Positions 1 through 8,244 of a stretch of 64,000 bases of DNA are shown here, one piece after another (position 1 is the first letter of the stretch; the number at the start of each line of letters is the position of its first letter). A program made the translations under genes and the position numbers. A model generated the notes under the pieces. That model searched no databases. It saw only the letters and a program-made list of their open reading frames with translations, and was not told where the DNA came from. The DNA is taken from NCBI GenBank assembly GCA_965116695.1, contig OZ220706.1:4712001-4776000 (forward strand), read 5' to 3'. This stretch comes from JAJDTT01 sp965116695 (lineage in GTDB: Bacteria > Acidobacteriota > UBA6911 > RPQK01 > JAJDTT01).

Positions 1-1602
1 CTTTCTTCCACTGCCATCGTCACCAAGATCTATTCGGACCGGGCCGAACTGGACACGGCCCACGGCCGTTCCGTGATCTCCATTCTGCTCTTCCAGGATC
101 TGTGCGTATTGCCGGTCATTTTGGTGCTGCCGCTGCTGGCCGGACTCGGAACCGCTGACACGAGTGAGATGGGCACCGATTTCCTGCGGGGACTCGCAAT
201 CATCACTGCTCTCATGATCGGCGGCCGGTTCATCGTCCGCCGGACGCTGGACCGGATCGTGGTGTTTCGCGACCGCGACCTGTTTACCCTGTGCGTCGCT
301 TTTTTCTGTATCGGTACCGCCGTAGTGACGGCCTGGGCGGGTTTTTCCATCGCCATCGGCGCCTTCATCGCCGGCCTGGTCATCTCGGAATCGGAATATG
401 GTTTGCAGGCGCTGTCGGACGTCCTCCCTTTTCGAGCCGTGTTCAGTGGGATCTTCTTCATCTCCATCGGCATGCTGCTGGATGTTTCCGCCGTGATGAC
501 GCAGCTCGGCGTGCTCATTCCCCTGATGGCGGTCCTGTTTGTGCTCAAGGTTGCGCTGGTGGCGGTCTCGGTCCTGGCGGTGGGAGGGACGTTGTCGACG
601 GCGTTGATCAGCGGCCTCACCCTGGCGCAGCTCGGGGAATTCTCCATCCTGCTCGCCGCGGAGGGATTGCGCCTGGGCCTTTTTCGCGAAGGCGACTACC
701 AGTTGTTCCTCAGTGCGGCCGTCCTGTCCATGATGGCCACGCCGTTTTTGATTCGGTATGCGCGGCGCATCGCCGAACGCATTGCGCCGTCCGGCAGGCG
801 GGTGCGGAGTCCCGCCGATGCCGATGCCATCTCGACCGGACCCATGTCCGACCACGCCATCATCGTCGGCTACGGCGTCGCCGGACGATATCTGGCGCGG
901 GTACTCAATGCAGCGGGAATCACTTGCATCGTCGTCGAGCACGACGCGGACCTGGTCCGGCGCGCGCGCGGGGACGGGGTCCCGGCGGCTTTCGGGGACG
1001 GTTCCCAACCGGCTGTCCTGAAGCATGTCGGCGTCCATCGCGCCCGGGTCGTCGTCTTCGCCATCTCCTCACCGACGGAGGAGAGTCGCGGCGTCGCGGC
1101 CGCCCGCGACCTGAATTCGGAGACCCGGATCGTGGTGCGCACCCGATACACCCGCTCCATCGACGAGTTGATGTCGCTCGGAGCCACGGACGTGGTGGTC
1201 GAGGAGTTCGAGGCCTCCATCGAACTGTTCGCCAAGGCTCTTGAAAGCTACCGGATTCCCATCAACCGGATCTGGCAGGAGACCGAGACGGTGCGTACCG
1301 AACATTACGGGCTGTTGCGCGGCACGGCGCAGCCGGATCTGCGGCTCGATTCGCTGAAGCATCTCGGCATTCACGATGCCTTGGAGTTGTTGGAGATCAG
1401 GGATGGAGCGAGGGTCGTCGGTATGAACGCCACATCGTTGCATCTGAGGCGGAGTACGGGAGCCGTGCAGATCGCAGTGGTCAGAAAGGGTCAGCCCATC
1501 TACCAACGCGACTCGGAGTTCGATTACCGGGCCGGCGATACGGTCGTACTGGTGGGCGACCGGGAGAGCCTGGACCGGGCCATTGAGTTGTTCCAGGAAT
1601 AG
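1..1602 (+). CDS. CPA2-family K+/H+ antiporter with TrkA-N/TrkA-C domains (5' partial)
   Basis: Inner-membrane monovalent cation/proton antiporter of the KefB/KefC type. The frame is open from base 1, and the first residues (SSTAIVTKIYSDRAELDT, then a GRSVISILLFQD stretch) match the middle of the family's transport domain, so the true start lies outside the window. Several hydrophobic helices follow. After a short basic linker comes a Rossmann TrkA-N domain with the nucleotide-binding GYGVAGRYLA motif near base 870, and a TrkA-C-like regulatory domain ends the protein near base 1590. Such proteins exchange K+ or Na+ for H+ under NAD(H) or ligand control. The substrate cannot be read from sequence. 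It stands 47 bp before the next gene on the same strand. Confidence 0.9.
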   Translation, partial: LSSTAIVTKIYSDRAELDTAHGRSVISILLFQDLCVLPVILVLPLLAGLGTADTSEMGTDFLRGLAIITALMIGGRFIVRRTLDRIVVFRDRDLFTLCVAFFCIGTAVVTAWAGFSIAIGAFIAGLVISESEYGLQALSDVLPFRAVFSGIFFISIGMLLDVSAVMTQLGVLIPLMAVLFVLKVALVAVSVLAVGGTLSTALISGLTLAQLGEFSILLAAEGLRLGLFREGDYQLFLSAAVLSMMATPFLIRYARRIAERIAPSGRRVRSPADADAISTGPMSDHAIIVGYGVAGRYLARVLNAAGITCIVVEHDADLVRRARGDGVPAAFGDGSQPAVLKHVGVHRARVVVFAISSPTEESRGVAAARDLNSETRIVVRTRYTRSIDELMSLGATDVVVEEFEASIELFAKALESYRIPINRIWQETETVRTEHYGLLRGTAQPDLRLDSLKHLGIHDALELLEIRDGARVVGMNATSLHLRRSTGAVQIAVVRKGQPIYQRDSEFDYRAGDTVVLVGDRESLDRAIELFQE

Positions 1603-1649
1603 CCGGGTCCGGCCCGGCAACGTCTTGCCAAGATGGGGAGGATGAGCCC

Positions 1650-2774
1650 ATGAAAATCACCCATGTCATCTGTCAGGTACTGCGGATCGAAGACGTCGAG
1701 GCCAAGACGGCCGGGACTCAGGACACGGTGATCATCCGCATCCGCACCGACGAAGGCCTGGAAGGGATCGGGGAGACGGACGCCAGTCCCGAGGTGGTGA
1801 AGTCGATCATCGACGCTCCGTTCAGCCACACCATCGCCTGCGGCCTGCGGAAGATCCTGATCGGAGAAGACCCCCTGGACACGGATCGGATCTGGTCCAA
1901 GATGTATCGGCGCACCATGTACTATGGCCGGCGCGGAGTCGTCATCACCGCCATGGCGGGGGTCGACCTGGCTCTCTGGGACCTCAAGGGAAAGCTTTTC
2001 AATCAGCCGGTCTGGCGCCTGCTGGGCGGGCGTCATCACGATGGCATCGCAGCCTATGCGTCGATCCTGTTCGGCCGCGATGGGTCCGAGACCCGCGAGA
2101 TCGCCCAACGCTGGCGCGAAGCCGGCTACGGCGCCATCAAGTTCGGCTGGGAGCCCATGGGTGAGAGCGAGGCGCTGGACATCGAGCTGGTCCGGGGCGG
2201 CCGGGAGGGGATCGGCGACGCGAACACGCTCCTGGTCGACGCCGGTTGCGTCTGGGATGCGCGGACCGCGCTGCGGCGGGCCGAGGCCTTCAATGATTAC
2301 GGGATCGGCTGGCTGGAGGAGCCCCTGGAGCAGGACGATATCGATGGATACGTCTGGCTGCGGGACCGGTCGCCGGTGCAGATTGCGGCGGGAGAAGGGG
2401 AGTGCGGACGGGCCGCCTTCCGGCCCTGGATCGACCGGCATGCGCTGGACGTCTACCAGGTCGACCTGGCGCGCAACGGGTTCACCGAAGCCGCCTACAT
2501 TCGCCAGCGGGTGGAGGAGATCGGCGCCCGCGTCTGCAACCATTGCTACAAGACGCCCATCAGCGTGGCGGCCTGCCTGCACTGGATCAGCACCAGCAAG
2601 AGCGCCTTCATTTTCGAGGACTGCGTCGAGGACTCCCCGCTGCGCCACGAACTGACGCACGAGAAGTTGCAGGCCGTCGACGGCCGCATCGCCGTGCCGG
2701 ACGGCCCCGGCCTGGGGATCACGCTCAATGAGCGGTTTGTCGAACGGTTCCTGGTGTCGGAGTCGGGGCGCTGA
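1650..2774 (+). CDS. Mandelate racemase/muconate lactonizing (enolase superfamily) enzyme, probable sugar-acid dehydratase
   Basis: Cytoplasmic, 374 aa, normal length for the superfamily. An N-terminal capping domain (about 1-125) precedes the TIM barrel. Readable catalytic residues are a KxGW-type Lys (K164), metal ligands D197, E223 and E249, and a barrel His (H298), so the active site appears complete. Family members abstract the proton alpha to a carboxylate; many dehydrate aldonic or aldaric acids. The substrate is not determined by sequence alone. A GGAGG Shine-Dalgarno 8 nt before the ATG supports the start. It is one of four enolase-superfamily genes in the window, which suggests broad sugar-acid catabolism. 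Confidence 0.9.
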   Translation: MKITHVICQVLRIEDVEAKTAGTQDTVIIRIRTDEGLEGIGETDASPEVVKSIIDAPFSHTIACGLRKILIGEDPLDTDRIWSKMYRRTMYYGRRGVVITAMAGVDLALWDLKGKLFNQPVWRLLGGRHHDGIAAYASILFGRDGSETREIAQRWREAGYGAIKFGWEPMGESEALDIELVRGGREGIGDANTLLVDAGCVWDARTALRRAEAFNDYGIGWLEEPLEQDDIDGYVWLRDRSPVQIAAGEGECGRAAFRPWIDRHALDVYQVDLARNGFTEAAYIRQRVEEIGARVCNHCYKTPISVAACLHWISTSKSAFIFEDCVEDSPLRHELTHEKLQAVDGRIAVPDGPGLGITLNERFVERFLVSESGR

Positions 2775-2808
2775 ACTTCGGGACGGCGGCCGGATCCCGG
2801 CGGTCTCG

Positions 2809-2997
2809 TCAGGCGGCGGCCCGCGCCTTCTCGCGCAGGAACCAGATGATGGCCAGCACGGAGAGGCTCAGGCTGAACACCAGACCCAGCCAGATGCTGA
2901 GCTCCACGCCGTAGCGATCGCCCATGGTGCCGATGAGATAAGGGCTGACGGCGGCTCCCACCGCATTGAACCCATTGAACAGCGCGTAGGCCCTGCG
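2809..2997 (-). pseudogene. C-terminal remnant of an MFS transporter
   Basis: About 60 codons encode the last part of a major facilitator protein: an ALFNGFNAVGAAVSPYLIG helix followed by a second hydrophobic helix and a basic tail ending EKARAAA. No other MFS part precedes it. At about 2990-3000 it abuts, in another frame, a fragment of an exported propeller-type glycosidase. The layout looks like a deletion that fused two genes in the same orientation. It is non-functional as a transporter. The junction position is judged by eye. Confidence 0.75.
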
Positions 2998-3545
2998 TCC
3001 AGAGAAACGAAACCGTCCACGCGCAACTTGGCCAAACCGAGGGCATAGTTCACCCCGTCCGGATCGGTCACCTCGGGGACGTCCAGCCCCTCCCGGTCGC
3101 CCAAGATCCACCAGTCGTGATGGTTGGAGGCCCCACCGTGATAGATGAAAAGCTCGTCTCCAACCCGGATCGGGTTGTGGGTGATGGTGACCATGAACGC
3201 GTCCCAGTGGCCCTCGCCGCGGGGCGCGAGGAAGGGCTGGCGTTTGTTCAGGTGGTGCCAGTTCTTGCCGTTCCGGCTGTACACGAGCCGGACCCGCATC
3301 TCGTTCGAGACGTAGCTCATGGTGTTCACAAACCCCATTTGGACACCCCCGGCCGGAAACGGGTAGAAGCCGTAATAGGTTTCGTCCAGGTCGTCTTCGC
3401 CGTCCTCGGGCGTCAATGCCGCATAGGGTTCCGACCAATGGATCGTGTCGGCGCTCTCGGTTTGCCAGATCCGCCGTTTGTTGATTCGGCGCCAATCCAG
3501 GGGATATTGGACTGCCCGATGTCCAGCATCGTGAGTTCATAGATC
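2990..3545 (-). pseudogene. Truncated GH43/GH32-like beta-propeller protein
   Basis: Reading from about 3495 down to 3000, the frame encodes propeller blades typical of exported GH43/GH32-like proteins (HWSEPYAALTPEDGEDD, then RLVYSRNGKNWHHLNKRQPF, then DELFIYHGGASNHHDWW). It ends in the LRVDGFVSLDAG motif that normally precedes the C-terminal beta-sandwich of this family. That sandwich is missing and MFS sequence follows instead. The 5' side is also broken: the frame meets a stop near 3530, and no signal peptide is present. Related fuller copies are at 5662, 44919, 46492 and 56142. Confidence 0.75.
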
Positions 3546-3872
3546 ATCTTGATTTCTCCTGTTCGAGTTTGGAGACCGACGGTCTGCAACTGTGTTCAAC
3601 CGGAGCCCACCGCTGCTTACAGTCACCTTGAAACCGCCGGCCGGCGGCGCATGCCGCCTGCCCGTGTGAGAGGACAACAACAAGAGTTGTTTTCAACAGA
3701 GTTGCCACCATTTGCACTCAAAACCGCCGGCGCGTCAAGTACGGGAACCATGGGGCCATGTGCGGTCCGACGCCGGGTGGAAGGCATCGGATACATCGCC
3801 TGGTGTTTCCTTGCAGGACCAACCGGTGATCCTGATTTCGCATTTAGGCGCAGGAATGGGAGACTGGACTGC
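3546..3872 (+). other. Intergenic stretch, no gene recognised
   Basis: No supported gene. The downstream frame stays open through here, but its residues are Arg/Pro-rich low-complexity translation and the first credible start is at 3873. Short GC-rich inverted repeats built on CCGCCGGC occur near 3638-3662 and again near 3725. Nothing else is recognised. Confidence 0.5.
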
Positions 3873-4634
3873 ATGAGCGACAGAGCAGAAATACCGCCCG
3901 AGGTCGCCGCGGCATTCGAGAGGTCCATCCAGCGTATTCTGGATCGACTCAAGGAAGAACCGCATCAAGCTGCAGAGCCAGATGATCGATTCGAATTCGG
4001 CGGGCAGTCCTGCGACTTCGCCGCGGGCGTCGTCCACGCCTACCTTGATAACCACATCTGTCTCACCAGGTGCCTTGAAATCTGGTTCAATGAGTTCAAT
4101 TTGGACGACGATGTCGACGTGGCCCTTCGCACCATGAGTAAGATCGAAGCATGGTTCGACGCTTTCCGGGCTATTTCGGCGGAGGTTCGTTCATGGCGCG
4201 CTACAGGAGAGTATGCCGTCGGCAGAAATTTGTTGGCCTCAGTCTTTGAGCATACGTTGAACGAGGGCCAGTCGTTCTTGGAGAGGATGGCTGAAGCGTT
4301 GGCGGATCCAATCGCCACACCGGAAAAACGAGAGCTTGCGACGCCTGACTCGGCACCGATCTCCAGCGGGACAATGGCCCAGGACGCGAAGGAGTCGGAG
4401 ACGAAAAATATCCTCTTTGAAATGACGCCGGCGCCTGCGTTGTCCGAGTTGGTCGTTTGGATGAGGCGTATGCACCGGCGCGAGGGCCGGCGGACCGGAG
4501 TCACCGGCCGTCCACGGCGGCGCAGGTCCGGCTTCTCCCGAAAGAAGCAGGAGCGCGGATCCTTCCGGTCTTCAAGCTTCTTGCTGGGAGGTCTGTTCGG
4601 TTTGGGGCTCGGTATTTTGGGTGACGACGATTGA
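3873..4634 (+). CDS. Hypothetical protein with basic C-terminal segment and Gly-rich hydrophobic tail
   Basis: Not recognised. With the ATG at 3873 the product is 253 aa beginning MSDRAEIPPEV. The first 150 residues are predicted helical and acidic (DRFEFGGQ, then FNEFNLDDDVDVALRTM). The last 60 contain a very basic stretch (REGRRTGVTGRPRRRR) and then a short hydrophobic FLLGGLFGLGLGIL segment ending in DDD, which might be a single membrane anchor. The frame is open 324 bases upstream, but that part lacks protein character. Being surrounded by pseudogenes, it may itself be a remnant. No function is assigned. Confidence 0.5.
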   Translation: MSDRAEIPPEVAAAFERSIQRILDRLKEEPHQAAEPDDRFEFGGQSCDFAAGVVHAYLDNHICLTRCLEIWFNEFNLDDDVDVALRTMSKIEAWFDAFRAISAEVRSWRATGEYAVGRNLLASVFEHTLNEGQSFLERMAEALADPIATPEKRELATPDSAPISSGTMAQDAKESETKNILFEMTPAPALSELVVWMRRMHRREGRRTGVTGRPRRRRSGFSRKKQERGSFRSSSFLLGGLFGLGLGILGDDD

Positions 4635-4671
4635 GGGTTTGGCAAGCCGCGTCAATGACGGGGCGGATTCC

Positions 4672-5228
4672 CTACGCCCGCTCAAGCTCACGGACGAGGT
4701 GATCACAGTTGAGCACCTTCTCCGCCAGATCCAGCGGGCGGTAGTCGTAGTGGTTGGAAGCCTCGTAGCCGATTCTGGAGTCGCGCCGGGCGATCGGGTA
4801 GAGCCGTCGGGCCAGGTCGATCTCGTCCCGGGCGAGCCCCGCCATCTCCGACCGCACCCGCCGGAGGTCACCGATTCCCGAGTCCAACTGCTGGCGAAGT
4901 GTGTAGAACTTCACCTGGTTCGCGACGCTGCGAAAGTGGATGAAGCAGGTCTCGCCGTCCCCCAGGTCTTTCCTCGCCTCCGCCTGCAGGTGTTCCGGGA
5001 CTAGATGCAGGGCTCTCCGTAAGGCTTCAAGCCCCTTTTCCCATTTCTCCGACATGGTCTGGAACTGTTTTTGCACCACCTCTTCCGGGTAGGCGCCACG
5101 CCAGCCCGGAACGTCGTCATAAGGGAACAGGATCATCCGAGACCGGTCAGAACTGGCGGAGTCGCAACGGCGCCGGCCAGGAACTCTCTTCGGTTGGGAG
5201 CCATTCTTCGGATGTAACGCTGCGGCAT
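4672..5228 (-). pseudogene. Tat-exported protein with large internal deletion
   Basis: Two pieces of one exported protein lie end to end. The 5' piece (5228 down to 5133) begins MPQRYIRRMAPNRREFLAGA, a twin-arginine signal, and stops at TGA 32 codons in. The 3' piece (5136 down to 4672, 154 aa) overlaps that stop in another frame. It reads as the C-terminal portion of a globular protein (YDDVPGWRGAYPEEVVQKQF, later RRDSRIGYEASNHYDYRPLD). The middle of the gene is missing, which implies a frame-breaking internal deletion. The family is not identified; carbohydrate-active is only a guess from context. Confidence 0.7.
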
Positions 5229-5661
5229 GAACCTGCCTCGAAAAAATTGGAAGGAGAGTGGGATTCCTTGACCCAAATTATTGCATTTTGGGACGATCCG
5301 GTCACTTAACCAGCGCATTGACTTCATCTACCAGCCGGAGCCGGGCACTCGGGAAAATGGGCGAAACCGGGCTCTCGATTCAGAACGAAAGCCAAAATCC
5401 GGTTCAGGTGTTGCGGAATGGGGTGAAAACCGTTCGGTCTCGGCGAATGGGATCCCGAGGTTCGTCTCGTAGGGGCGACCCTTGTGTGTGGTCGCCCTCC
5501 CACGGCCGGCAACCAACCTCATTCGGTCCTCCGTGTGTTCCTCCGGGGAGGGGAATTGGCACTCCTACCCCTTGTGCCGGGGTTCGGTCCCAAGAGGGCA
5601 CCCACAAGGGATGCTCCTACATTTCGTATTGGAATTCCTCGTTGACGAAAAGGGCGAAACC
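5229..5661. repeat. Intergenic region with GTAGGGGC palindromic repeat elements
   Basis: No gene. It holds a dispersed palindromic repeat: GTAGGGGCGACCCTTGTG followed by its complement-like arm at 5469-5499, and an inverted partner (GAGGGCACCCACAAGGG, ending TCCTAC) at 5594-5620. The same family recurs at 15101-15184, 25216-25250 and 25593-25672. Each arm can form its own stem (GGGCGACC with GGTCGCCC), and the two outer arms can pair with each other. Confidence 0.7.
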
Positions 5662-6836
5662 ATGAAGAGCAGACGCACGTTCCTGACGGAAACGGCAGCA
5701 TTCACGACGATGGGAGCTTTGGCCTGCGGGACGGCTCCTACTCAACCGGGCGGCGCGGTGCGGCAACCGGAAACGGAATCCTGGCCCACTCCCTTGCTGA
5801 TGCCGGACGACTTCAGCGAACTGCATCTGACCGCTTGGCGTGTGGAGCCCGGGATGCCCGACCCGGAGAACCCCCTGATCGAGGGGGACATGCCGTGGGA
5901 CGCCGGCGGCATCGGGATCCACGGCTCGGTGTTCAAGGATCCCCGGAACGGACGGTGGAAGGCCTACCTGGTGGCCACGCCTACGGAGGAGACGGCCGTG
6001 GACTGGCGCAGTCCGTGGGCCTCCAACAACCACTCCAAGCGCCGCCTCTGCCTGTTCGAGAGCGACGACGGGGGCCACTGGCCGCGGTCCCCGTTGACCA
6101 ACGCTACCAGGAGCTGGTGCCGCACCGGGTCCCCGGCAGATACCTGGGGATGGTGACCATGTATTGGCCCCTCACCCAGACCTTGAACCTGCGTCTGGCG
6201 GCGTCAAGGGACGGCAGCCGCTGGTGGTATCCGGACCGGCGGCCCTGCCTGGACAATGCCCCCTTGGGCGACTATGGGGGAGGCATGATCTGGCAGAGCC
6301 AGTACCTGGTCGAGGAGGGCAGCCGGCTTCACCTCTACTACGGAGGTACGGAAGGGGCGCACCGGCAGATCGTCGACACCCGGGCTCCCAGCCAACAGGT
6401 TGGCTACCTGGAAAACGCCATCGATCACGGGGCCCATTTTCTGCCCTTCAATTCCGCTCTCTGCCGCGCCTCCTGGAATTTGGGTCGAATGTACGCGCTG
6501 ATCCCGTCCGCGGGCGGTCCGACCCTGGGAATGGCGGTCACCCGGGATCAGGATCTGGAGAATCGGTCACTAAGGGTGAACCTGGTCACTCGGTCGGCCA
6601 AGAAGTCGAAAAAACCGGATTTCGATGCCGGATACATGCAGGTCGAGTTGCTGGACGCGGAGGGCCGGCCGCTGGAGGGCTTCACGAGGAATGACTGCGG
6701 CCCCTTGCGAGGCGACCATGCGGACTTGCGCGTCGTCTGGAACGGAGGGGAACGAGCGCCGGAAGGAGCCCGCAAGGCGAAGTTCTATCTGAAGCGGGCG
6801 TTTCTGTACGGTTTCGAGTTTCAGATCAACTCGTGA
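5662..6836 (+). pseudogene. Frameshifted Tat-exported GH43/GH32-like propeller protein
   Basis: The 5' frame starts MKSRRTFLTETAAFTTMGAL, a twin-arginine signal with a possible lipobox Cys, and covers the first propeller repeats up to about 6100 (CLFESDDGGHWPR) before stopping at 6156. The second frame (about 6110-6836) continues with the remaining propeller (LGMVTMYWPLTQTLNLRLAA, then LHLYYGGTEGAHRQ) and the family's C-terminal beta-sandwich ending FLYGFEFQINS. The frames are out of phase, so one indel or a small deletion near 6090-6110 breaks the gene. An assembly error remains possible. Intact relatives are at 44919, 46492 and 56142. Confidence 0.8.
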
Positions 6837-8182
6837 ACCGGCTGGCCGGTGGTGTCGTCGATGGAGTTGGCGATCTTGATGGGACGGCCGATGGGGCTCA
6901 TGTACTCCTTGGTCCAGTCGATGCCGAAGGCCTTGTAGACGGTGGCGTGAACGTCTCCCATGGAGACCATCCGCTCGGCCACGAAGGCGCCCCGCTCGTC
7001 GCTGGCGCCCACCACCTTGCCCCCCTCGACACCGCCGCCTCCCAGGATCATGGACCAGCAGTGGGGCCAGTGGTCCCTTCCGCCCTTGGAGTTGAAACGG
7101 GGGGTGCGTCCGAACTCTCCCATCACCAGGACCAGCGTGGATTCCAGCAGGCCCCGTGCCTCCAGGTCGTCCAGCAGCACGGGAAGGGACCGCTCCAGAC
7201 CGGGGACCAGGTTGTCGCGGTGTTTCTTGTCATTGCCGGCGTGGGTGTCCCAGCCGTTGAGATCATGGCCGGCCGCGGTGACGAAGCGGCTTCCCGCCTC
7301 CACCAGCCGGCGCGACAGCAGCAGGCTCTGTCCGAATCCGGTGCGGCCGTAAGCGTCCCGAGTCTTTTCCGACTCCTTGGAGAGGTCGAAGGCCTCCCGG
7401 ACCTCGGGGGAGAGGACCATGTTCACGGCCTGCTCGGTGAAGCTGTCCATCTTGAACGCTTCGGCCATCTCCATCTTTCGCCGGTAGGTCTCGTCCATCA
7501 GGGTCAGGAGTGAGCGGCGGTCCTCCAGCCGTTTCGGCGATATCGCCTTGGGCAGGGCGAGGTCCTGCACCTGGAAGTCGTCGCTGTTGGGATCGGTGCC
7601 CACCACCATGGGATCGTACTTGGCGTCCAGGAACGCTCCCTTCAGGTAGGTTCCCTTGGCCCCCTCCTTGTATCCGGGGACCGCCACGTGGGCCGGAACG
7701 TGATTTCTGGGGCCCCGTTCCCGGGTGACGATGGAGCCGAAGGAGGGAAACTGCATGGCCGCCGTGGGACGGTGTCCGGTGAGGGCGTAGTAGGTCCCCT
7801 GGCCGTGGTTGTTCTCCTCGGTGTGCATGGAGCGGATGATGGAGACCTTGTCCATGCGCTTCGCCATTCGGGGAAGGAGCTCGGAGATCCGGATTCCGGG
7901 GACGTTGGTGGAGATGGGCTTGAAGCTGCTGCCGGTCTTGGGGTCCCACATGTCAATGTGGCTCGGTCCCCCGTCCAGCCAGACCAGGATGCACGATTTG
8001 GCGGTGGCGTTCGCCTCGATGTCGACGCCAGCCTCGGCGAAGACACTCTTGGCCTGAAGGTACCGGCCGAGGCTGATGCCGAACAGGCTGAGGGCCCCGG
8101 TCCGAATGAACTCGCGGCGCTGCAGCAGTGACTCGGTGCAGGTCAGACAGCCGATCTTGTCGCCCGGCTTGGGTACGCTCAT
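6821..8182 (-). CDS. DUF1501 protein, Tat-exported
   Basis: Secreted protein of the DUF1501 (sulfatase/alkaline-phosphatase fold) family, 453 aa. A twin-arginine motif (RREFIRTGALSLFGISLG) lies at about residues 22-39, unusually far from the start, as in other DUF1501 proteins that begin with a Cys-containing lead (GCLTCTE). Family hallmarks include ILVWLDGGPSHIDMWDPK, the RSMHTEENNHGQGTYYALTG region and VLVMGEFGRTPRFNSKGGRDH. The biochemical role is unproven; these genes travel with DUF1549/DUF1553 partners, as here. It is third in the minus-strand operon, 62 bp after its partner. Its 3' end overlaps the convergent pseudogene by 16 bp. Confidence 0.92.
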   Translation of the reverse strand: MSVPKPGDKIGCLTCTESLLQRREFIRTGALSLFGISLGRYLQAKSVFAEAGVDIEANATAKSCILVWLDGGPSHIDMWDPKTGSSFKPISTNVPGIRISELLPRMAKRMDKVSIIRSMHTEENNHGQGTYYALTGHRPTAAMQFPSFGSIVTRERGPRNHVPAHVAVPGYKEGAKGTYLKGAFLDAKYDPMVVGTDPNSDDFQVQDLALPKAISPKRLEDRRSLLTLMDETYRRKMEMAEAFKMDSFTEQAVNMVLSPEVREAFDLSKESEKTRDAYGRTGFGQSLLLSRRLVEAGSRFVTAAGHDLNGWDTHAGNDKKHRDNLVPGLERSLPVLLDDLEARGLLESTLVLVMGEFGRTPRFNSKGGRDHWPHCWSMILGGGGVEGGKVVGASDERGAFVAERMVSMGDVHATVYKAFGIDWTKEYMSPIGRPIKIANSIDDTTGQPVHELI

Positions 8183-8244
8183 GGGACGATTTCCTTCTCG
8201 GTTCTCCTGGTCATCCTATGCCGGAACTCCCCGTCCGGCGGCCA

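Noticed and set aside
3549..3872. N-terminal extension of the hypothetical protein
   Set aside because: The frame is open, but the residues are Arg/Pro/Gly-rich with no predicted structure. The ATG at 3873 begins sequence with normal protein composition.
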